From Peronospora farinosa (taxonomy: Eukaryota > Oomycota > Peronosporomycetes > Peronosporales > Peronosporaceae), in contig CANTFK010000868.1 of NCBI GenBank assembly GCA_947646735.1, positions 239,625 to 303,624 on the forward strand: a stretch of 64,000 nucleotides of DNA. The letters are read 5' to 3'. The notes below the pieces were generated by a model, which was not told the origin of the DNA, ran no database searches, and saw only the letters and a program-made list of their open reading frames with translations. The position numbers and the translations under genes are program-made. This document shows positions 56,670-64,000 of the stretch, piece after piece (position 1 is the first letter of the stretch; every line of letters starts with the position of its first letter).

Positions 56670-58701
56670 CTAATTTTCACGGCTTTGCATTACTTCGAAG
56701 CGGTTATGGCTTGTCTTCTTGCGCTCGAAGTACCGGAGTAAAGCTCCGCAATTCAGATCCACTTTGTCCACCCACGAGGGGTCAGGGTGTCCCTTCCGTT
56801 GCACGATAAATTCTCGTTGTTGCCTTCCATACCGAGTCTTCTTGCCTGTACGACTCTCTAAAATTTCTTCGACTTCATACTCGCCCTCTTCCAATTCCCG
56901 CACCCAGCTGTCTTCTGGTAACAGACATTCGTCGAAGTCGACTCGATCTGTTCCATCCACTTTCAGCTCGCTGTTCGGTCGATCGGGGAACTCTCTGACG
57001 GGCTTGAGCTTGGAGATGTGCACGATTGTATTCTGTACCTCGTAATTCCAAACGTACTGCATGATATCCGACTAGTTCCCGGACTCTGAACGGTCCGTGC
57101 CAGAGGTGGACCAAGTTCTTGGCATACCCTTCTTTCACCCGGTCTAAGTATAGCCATACCCGGGCCCCTGGCTGAATCTCGTGGCCGACTACCCCTTCAT
57201 TATGCGCTTGCACCCGAGTCTGATTAGCCGCTCGTAGGTTCTCGTTGACTTGGTCTCTTGCTCGCTGATAGTGACTCTGAATCCGATATCTCCATCTCCG
57301 AGGTCCTGATTCTCGACGTCGAGTGTTCACCACCGGTAACATAGTCTCAAGAGTGGTCCTAGCATCCCATCCATGTACCAGATAGAACGGTGTTTCCTCA
57401 CGCACTCTGTCTTGAGCCGTATTTAACGCGAACGTTAATCGTTCCGCGTATTCATCCCAGTCTCGCTGTCCCACGTCGGCTACGTACATCTTGAGCGATC
57501 TCGTTAGAGTCTGGACCATTCTCTCCGCAGTGCCGTTCGCTTGAGGTCGGTAGGCCATGGTCGCTTTCTGACGTTGACCCACCATGCGACTGAAGTCTCG
57601 GATGAAGTCCGACATAAACCCCGGTTCCCGATCGTGACGGATCGTCTCACTGGCGCCAAAACGGCGGAAAACGCATTCTTCATATCCCTCAGCTACTGTC
57701 TGGGCTGTCCGTGACGCACTTGCTTTAGCCATCACATAACCTGTGAACAGGTCGACCCAGATCAGTAGTTCCGTATTTCCTTTATGCGACTCGGGGAGAG
57801 ATGGTATGTGGTCCATCGCAATAAATTTGGAAGGGGTACGTCGGTTCGACATTCCCCGGAGACTTCCCTTGTAAATTGGGCCTCCCTTTCCCAGTCTCAC
57901 AATCCATGCATAGACCCACATATTTCTGAACACTCCTGAACAGACCCCTCCAATGACAGTATCGTCTGATCCGATGATAAGTACGCCCGATTTTCTGATG
58001 GCCGCCTTCCAAACTCGTACGATAATGATGGAGGACGTCGGCTTGGAGACTCTCAGGTATCACCAATCTGGCAGTTATGTCTCGGTCGTCTCCCTTGATT
58101 CTCTGGTCGGGGCAGTACACCAGCAGTCCTTCTTCACTTATCTCGTAATCTTCCGACATTTTGCTGCAGTTTCTGGCCGCTTCCACTGACAAGTCTTTCC
58201 AGTCTCCCTTCAAATATGCCTTCAACTCGCGTACCCAGCTCTCCTCTTCTTGCGCATCTCGGATCCTATCCATCCGAAGTTGTTGTACCACATCTTCTTG
58301 CATGACCTCTCCAGATATTCTGACGGGGAACCGTGACCTCGTCACCGCGGATACCTTGACCGACTGACCCCGGCCTTTAGGGACCAACACCTCTGGCAGC
58401 CGATTGATTGCTTCTAGACCTGACCACTCTCCTATCGGTATCGAATCGACCCCTTGCTGCTGATGTAAAGCCGCACTGGCCAACTGGTCTGCGCTCTGAT
58501 TCCAGTCTCGTTTCACATGTAAGACTGCGTGGGTGGGCCACGACTGGATCTTACTCAACGCCTTAGCCCGCAACGGGGATAAACCCGAAGCTTTGCATTT
58601 AATCTTTCCACGCATCTGTCTTATAACCAGATTGGAGTCTCCACAAATAATCAAACGCCGTCCCACCATTGGCTCCAACAGGTCAAAGCCCAGTAACATG
58701 C
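56670..58701 (-). pseudogene. pol: Element D pol: second RNase H end, integrase, chromodomain, frameshifted
   Basis: Read from 58701 leftward: end of the archaeal-type RNase H (RRLIICGDSNLVIRQMRGKI, HVKRDWNQSADQLASAALHQ), integrase HHCC (HHYRTSLEGGHQKIGRTY, CMDCETGKGRP), and the DDE core (LLIWVDLFTGYVMAKASA, IRHDREPGFMSDFIRDFS, YRPQANGTAERMVQTLTRSL). Then LWHGPFRVRELVGYHAVRL and a chromodomain-like end (KTRYGRQQREFIVQRKGH, PSWVDKVDLNCG). Frames change near 57850 and 57050. It aligns along its whole length with element J. The 5' part (RT, protease, gag) is absent, cut at 58702 by a plus-strand LTR head. Confidence 0.85.
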
Positions 58702-59188
58702 TGTGGAGAAGTGCCAGAAGAATCGGGGTCCCTGAGGATATCACAATAAAAGGGGAAATAATCCAGGCCACGCAAGATTCCAAGATTTAAATGAGGGTCA
58801 TCAGAAACAGGATACCAGTTACCGGAGACAGGGCACCGGGGACAGGGTTTCCAGTAACAGGGGACAGGGTTTCCAGTAACCGGGGACAGGCGTACCAGTT
58901 ACCGGGGACAGGCGTACCAGTAACCGGGAACAGGGGTACCAGTTACTGGGTACAGGGTATCCAGTAGGGTTTCCAGTACCCGGGGACAGGGTTTCCAATT
59001 CCCGGGGACAGGATTTCCAGTAACCGGGAACAGGGTTTCCGTAACCGGGGACAGGCGTACCAGTTACCGGGGACAGGCGTCCAGTAACCGGGAACAGGGG
59101 TACCAGTTACTGGGGACAGGGTTTCCAGTAACCGGGACAGGGTATCCAGTACCCGGGGACAGGGTTTTCGTCAACAGGGACAGGCGTA
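58702..59188 (+). repeat. F-type LTR head followed by a 21-22 bp minisatellite (L1)
   Basis: Begins TGTGGAGAAGTGCCAGAAG inside the RNase H of D. From about 58810 it becomes a minisatellite of units such as ACCGGGGACAGGCGTACCAGTT (about 15-17 copies). No coding frame. Confidence 0.72.
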
Positions 59189-59363
59189 TGTGGAGAAGTG
59201 CAAGAAATAGAATTGGAAGAGGTCACTGGTGAAAAAAGAATTGGTGAGTTGGTGAATACGAATGATCGTCAAGCACATGGACACCTACTTATATGTCGAG
59301 GAGACAGGACAAGGATGCACGGGGTCTTGCCGCAGTTCGGAAGACCAGCGCGCAGGGGACAGC
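59189..59363 (+). repeat. Second LTR head and 3' flank of an F-like element
   Basis: A second TGTGGAGAAGTGC begins at 59189. The following stretch matches bases 630-763 next to LTR F (CTTGCCGCAGTTCGGAAGA) and ends in the same polypurine tract CGCAGGGGACAGC (59351-59363). It is probably the decayed antisense-ORF start and 3' flank of an F-type element. Confidence 0.6.
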
Positions 59364-59581
59364 TGTGGAGAAGTGCCAGAGAAGTGGGGGGCCCTTCGTA
59401 GTTATTATACTAACTGGCGTGAAAGATCTCGGTCACTCTCTTGTATGAGTGACAGGGAGTGACCAGGGCCCCGGACTAGTCCAAGGTCCCGAGTTCGGAG
59501 AAGGTACAAGGTTTTCCTACACTACAGGCCGAAGGTCCAGTGCCGCTAGGGCAGCTTAGGTGGACCCCATGTGACCGGTTG
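59364..59581 (+). repeat. 3' LTR head of an F-like element, cut by element E
   Basis: Starts TGTGGAGAAGTGCCAGAGAAG after the polypurine tract. 218 bp remain before the LTR of E. It is closely similar to 63662-63860. Confidence 0.7.
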
Positions 59582-60777
59582 TGTGGTGAAGTGGGATTCG
59601 CAAAATTGCTGATGCGTTTCAACTCTCCACTGGCGCCCGGACAACTGACTAACGGAGGGGGTACCCCGATTCCGTGTATATAGCCTTCCTCACCTTGTGT
59701 ACCCGTCGGTAGGGCGGGTTGCTCTCTTCTCGGTAGACTTGAGTCGATGTTGAACTTGATTGTGTTAGGGATAGGTGGGGGGGGAGATCGAGTGGAATTC
59801 CTCACACGATCGCAGTTGTTCTTGGGGTGCTCTGTTTGAGTCGCCCTGATCTCCCTTGAGATCGCCTTGTCCAAAAATGTAGATACTTGATCCGCTTGCC
59901 TTCTGACCACTTGAGCCGTCTCGCGATCTTGTATCTGGACTTCTTAGTCCTCTGCGTCCAATCGCAGCTTGAGTTGTTTTGTTGAGAATTCTTGCAATCC
60001 CTGGCCAAACAATCCAGGGATATGACTTGCGTAGTAGGTAGACTTCCTTGAGACGTCGGGAGGCCAAATATCCTGCCCGGAATAGAGAAGTCGACACGTG
60101 TACTTAGAAGCAAATTGAACTCTGTTAATGTTAACCAATCAAATATCAAAACCTATGATCTTGCCTATCTGTAGCTCAGGATCTATTGCCACGTATCGCC
60201 CTTTCGGAGAAATCAGATCTTGTAATGTGTTCCACTCCAATATCGCCGCGATCTGGATCGCTACCTCGCTCGGATATAATACCATTTTAGTACCAGATCG
60301 CGGTACTAAATAATTAGTACCAGATCGCGGTACTAATAATTAGTATCGTATCGCGGTACTAATAATTAGTATCGGATCGCGGTCCGCCGGATCACGACTT
60401 GTCCTCTTCACCGTTCCTCGGGTCATGTGAGATGGTCCATCTATATGACGTGTCATGTCCACCTCATTCCAGTCTTCCATAGCGACGTGATCCACACCAG
60501 ACCGTCTTCCACATACTTGGAGATACCAATACTCCTTCTTAGCGATCGCGTTCACGCGGATCACTATCGAAAAATACCGGAGATCGCAATCGCGTAGTTT
60601 CTAGGCCATATTTACCCCACATAGAACTGCAAGCTTCACCATTCACTATTTTCCATCCCATTTGACGTCATCTTGAAACCTTTCTGCGAGATCGCGACTC
60701 ATCAATATTGGCCATTTCGGACTTAACCGAAAATACGCGATCACACTTTGCCAAATTCACTCCTTCACTTCGCCACA
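59582..60777 (-). repeat. 3' LTR of element E
   Basis: 1196 bp from TGTGGTGAAG to CTTCGCCACA, the same subfamily as solo LTR K. On the minus strand, the polypurine tract CGGTGCAGGGGACGAT abuts it at 60778. The 26-bp GGATCGCGGTAC units number about four at 60290-60385. Confidence 0.8.
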
Positions 60778-61001
60778 ATCGTCCCCTGCACCGTTAGCCC
60801 ACATACAGTGTTGGCCTGGCTGTGCACTATCTCGTTTCACCCTTCTCGTCGCTTTGTCCCCTATGGCAAGATCTCCACGAGAAAACGATCGCCACCCCCG
60901 AACTGGTGTGCTCGTCACGCGCGATCTACCGATGAATTCTTCTACCGGATCGCGTATCTTGCTCCCGTATACCCAAGATTACAAGCAAGGCTTGTAATCT
61001 T
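60778..61001. other. Spacer between LTR and antisense ORF of element E
   Basis: Equivalent to the 230-bp spacer in J. No frame or repeat beyond the polypurine tract. Confidence 0.5.
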
Positions 61002-63349
61002 GTTCTATGGGAGCATTCACTGTATGACCGCCTGGAAGCCCAAGATACCACTGTGGAAGGTTACCACTCCATGAAAAATGCCTTACAGGGGCAGGAATTT
61101 CGTGGAAATCAGCTGTAAACGGAACTCAATTCGTATCACGAGTTGGTACCTCGACTGTGCACATTCGTCCTGCGTCGAGATGAAGAGTTGCGTCAACAAC
61201 TTGATGCCGCTCTCCACATGGCCGAAGATCTCGACAAAGAACTGAACCAGCTACCGGATCAGTCTCAGGAGATAGCCGATCTGAAGAATGCCTTGTTTCG
61301 AGCCAATGCAGAGAAACATCGCTTGCAGGATAAATTCCGCCGTGAGGCGGCCAATCTTCAGCGAACTCTGGAAGGAAAATTCCGGCAGCAGATCGCGTCC
61401 CTTCAACAGCAACTGGACTCCATCCTCGCACAGCGTAATATGCTTTGGCCGCTGACTTTCGACGCATGAAAAGCAAGGCATCTAAGTACAAGAAAGCTCG
61501 CTCTCAGGCCCAGCAAGCCGTGAAACAACTGCAAGAGACGCTGAGTGCGCTCGAGCTTGATCATGATCGCCTCCTGAGTGCGAGTATTCGGAACGACGCA
61601 GCTTTGGATCGACTTCGTACCGAAGTTGCAGATCGAGAGGCAGAGCGCGATCTGGCCATCCAGGATCGAGATTTACTTCGTTCGCATCTGGCAGAATTGG
61701 CTACGGGCTTACTTCATTCTCCGACTAGCCTTCTCGCGCTTTCCAATCCCTCGTCCCCCAATCGCAAACGTGCGTCATCTTCACCGACTCTGGACGTCCC
61801 CTGTAAACGTCCTCGCAGCGCTTCCGGTACTTCTACTCAATCTGCGACCTCGGAGCGATCTGGCATTCCACCGCGATCTGGTACCCTGACGCGATCTAAT
61901 ACTTCAGCGCGATCTGGTACTCCAGCGCGATCTGGTACTCCGGCGCGATCTGAAATTCCGGCGCGATCTGGTACCTCAGCGCAGTCTAATACGTTGGCGC
62001 GATCTGGTACTTCGACGCAATCTGGTAATTCGACGCAGCAATATGGTACTCCGGCGCGATCTGGTACTCCTGCGCGATCTAAAATTCCGGCGCGATCTGG
62101 TACCTCGGCGCAGTCTAATACTTTGGCGCGATCTGGTACCCCAAAACGATCTGCCAAGTCGGTGCGATCCATTATTACAACGCGACCCAATGTTTCGTCG
62201 AAAGCTAAAGGGAAACGCAAAGCGTGTCCCTCGCCTTCGCCTAACTCTGAGTATGACAGATGGTCTTCCGATCCCGAAGACGCTACACTTGCTGCTCTAT
62301 CCGGATCGCGTTCAGCCGCGAGGCGTCGCACCACCATGACGAAACTCTCTGGCAACACCGGATCGTCTCAGTCCCCTATCATAATTCACAATGGTAGCCC
62401 ACCCTCCAGAAAATCACCAGTCTCGAGTCCTGCTACGCCCCCTAGCCTTACGACCAAGATCTCCAAGGTCGACCTTTTTGGCGAACCTTCTAGCGACTCG
62501 GACGGGAAGATTAGCGTTTCCAGTGACATTCGTGAAGATATAAGCCCGTTGCTCACTCCCGCTCAATACGCCGATCTGCCGGATCTCCAAAAATCACGTG
62601 ATGCATAGATCCCTGGATATCGTGAGCGATAGCCCCGATCGTCGACTCAGGTTGCTCCATGGTCCGCCCGACGGGTCAGTCTGACCAGTGTTGCCGAATT
62701 GGGAGTGGAGTTCTTCTATCGACACTTGTCCCGACCGAAAGGGTATCTCTTCACCCCTCAAGCCAATCCCAAGTGTCTTCTTGATTCTGAGTGGATTCCC
62801 CGACTGATCACCCCGGCACAAGTTACTGCGCTTTACGATCAGAAACCGTGGAACGTCACTCGTCGACCGATTGCTCCCATCTCTTTCCCTCTGACCGGTT
62901 GGTTCAAAGATCTGGCGGACATTTACCTCGAATATGAAGATCGACATAGGCAAGCCTTGTGGGAGGCAACCCACTTCCTGTATATCTCCCGCGAACATCG
63001 GAAGGAATATCCAGAGCTGGCGCAATTTTGTCAGCAACGCAAGCAGCGTCGATCGAGATCTGGACCCCGCTGGAAGACTATTCTTCGCGTTATTCTCCAA
63101 GGGATGGTCGAAGGACACTGCGATCTGGACATTTTGTTGGATCCATACTTCCTCCACTTTCCAGTGTACGCAGAAGTGCGACCATGGTATCCTGGTCTGG
63201 AGTGTGAGAAGAAGAATATCCCAAACCTGGCTACCGCGCTCTCAATGTTGGACTCTGCCGAGCCGTGGAGAAATCAGTATCGAACTTCGATTGAAGATCA
63301 CCCGGGATCGCTGATCCCTCATCTGGCCGGTAAGTTTTTTTCAAAGTGA
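61002..63349 (+). pseudogene. Antisense coiled-coil ORF of element E, broken
   Basis: The start is lost but LYDRLEAQDTTVEGYHSMKN aligns with the J N-terminus. A TAA at 61116 and a frameshift near 61450 follow. The coiled coil reads LDKELNQLPDQSQEIADLKN and KQLQETLSALELDHDRLLSA. A Ser/Arg hexapeptide repeat spans 61855-62165. Then come FGEPSSDSD and two TAG codons near 62606 and 62629. The conserved C-terminal domain is TGWFKDLADIYLEYEDRHRQ, ALWEATHFLYIS, RKQRRSRSGPRW, HCDLDILLDPYFLHFP, WYPG and PWRNQYRTS. It ends at 63349. It is the third copy of the J/D family and is closer to J than to D. Function unknown. Confidence 0.75.
61855..62165 (+). repeat. 18-bp minisatellite encoding (R/Q)SGTPA hexapeptides
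   Basis: About seventeen units of the type GCGCGATCTGGTACTCCG keep the reading frame. A longer block (about 61920-62015) is repeated at about 62055-62150 with the same order of variants. Confidence 0.82.
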
Positions 63350-63661
63350 CTTCTCGCGATCCGATCTGGAGTAGCACTTCGCGATCCGATCTGGAGTAGC
63401 ACTTCGCGATCCGATTTCATTTCTTCAGCATTCAATACAATTTCACTGTTTTCGTTTCATCCTTTTGGTTGTTCTTGCCATTTTCTTCTTGTTTTCTGGT
63501 CCTTTTCAGCCGTGATCTGGTCTTTCAGACTTTCGATCGACACTCAAATTCACATATATCCTAGTTCCCCCAGCTATACAACCACCTTGTACAGCCATTT
63601 CCACTCTTCATAAGCGAAATAACCAATTCACTAATCTTCAGCTTTTTCCTCTTCATGAGAC
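63350..63661. other. Tail of element E before an inserted LTR
   Basis: A 27-bp unit with CGCGATCCGATCTGGAGTAG is repeated about 2.5 times at 63355-63418, followed by pyrimidine-rich sequence. The pol of E, expected here on the minus strand, is absent. Confidence 0.5.
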
Positions 63662-64000
63662 TGTGGAGAAGTGCCAGAGAAATGGGGAGCCCTTCGTAGT
63701 TATTATAATAACTGGCGGGAAAGATCTCGGTCACTCTCTTGAATGAGTGACAGGGAGTGACCAGGGTCCCGAACTGGTCCAAGGTCCCGAGTTCGGAGAA
63801 GATACTAGGATGCCCTACACTACAGACCAAAGGACCAGTGCTGCTAGGACAGCTTAAGTTGACCCCAGGTAACAGGTGGGTCCCAGACAACAGGTGGACC
63901 CAGGTGACCGGTGGACCCCAGGCAACAGGTTGACCCAGACAACAGGTGGACCCAGGTGACAGGTGGACCCCAGGTAGCATGTGGACTCCAGGCAACATGC
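63662..64000 (+). repeat. F-type LTR head with minisatellite, running off the window (M)
   Basis: Starts TGTGGAGAAGTGCCAGAG. From about 63850 it becomes a minisatellite of CAGGTGGACCCAGG-type units to the window end. Its 3' end is not seen. Confidence 0.68.

Noticed and set aside
61837..62358. Minus-strand ORF with DRAGVP repeats
   Set aside because: Shadow of the 18-bp minisatellite in the antisense ORF of E. The plus frame carries the conserved domain.
1..64000. A host gene hidden among the repeats
   Set aside because: All long frames fit retrotransposon proteins, their antisense ORFs or shadows. No exon-like frame with a cellular domain was found by reading.

Overview
The window is a eukaryotic, repeat-only stretch. 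Every gene-like segment I can recognise belongs to an LTR retrotransposon of the Ty1/copia or Ty3/gypsy type, and I see no host gene, tRNA, rRNA or CRISPR array. The copia integrase/RT wording, the Ty3 elements with two RNase H domains, and the chromodomain wording resemble what I recall from oomycetes (Phytophthora and relatives). That assignment is an inference from recalled similarity, not from a search.

The layout is a nest that can be dated by target-site duplications (TSDs). Letters are my own labels. The base layer is Ty3 element C (+ strand, 3378-7845 resuming at 52602-52809). Copia A (-) sits in C with TSD ATGCA (7841-7845 and 52597-52601) and spans 7846-52596. Inside A lie Ty3 chromovirus G (+, 9362-17576, itself carrying solo LTR S at 17042-17500 with TSD AATAC) and copia B (-, 19435-39388, TSD GTACC). 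Inside B lie a Ty3 solo LTR K (21048-22375, TSD TTTC) and a full Ty3 element J (-, 23605-37543). Between B and the 5' LTR of A is a tandem array of ten LTR-gag units of about 1321 bp (39389-52596), each cut exactly at the B insertion site.

Left edge: the 3' end of Ty3 element F (+, 1-1711) lies in the RT of copia I (+, 1712-3377), which lies in the gag of C. Right edge: copia H (+, 52810-53314) lies in C and is cut by Ty3 element D (-, 53315-58701). D is cut by LTR heads and minisatellite L (+, 58702-59581), then Ty3 element E (-, 59582-63661), then another LTR head M (63662-64000).

The most interesting shared design is in the Ty3 elements. J and D carry a long coiled-coil ORF on the opposite strand, between the 3' end of pol and the 3' LTR, convergent with pol; F and E keep the same ORF beside their 3' LTRs but their pol is outside the window or lost. 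G, from a different Ty3 lineage, has an unrelated 208-aa antisense ORF in the same place. J also shows a second RNase H domain while its first RNase H has lost catalytic Asp residues, a GTTAAAC-TAG gag/pol junction shared with C, and a gag start codon that overlaps the primer-binding site. Most reading frames are broken. The antisense ORFs of D and G and the RT/RNase H part of B are the best preserved.
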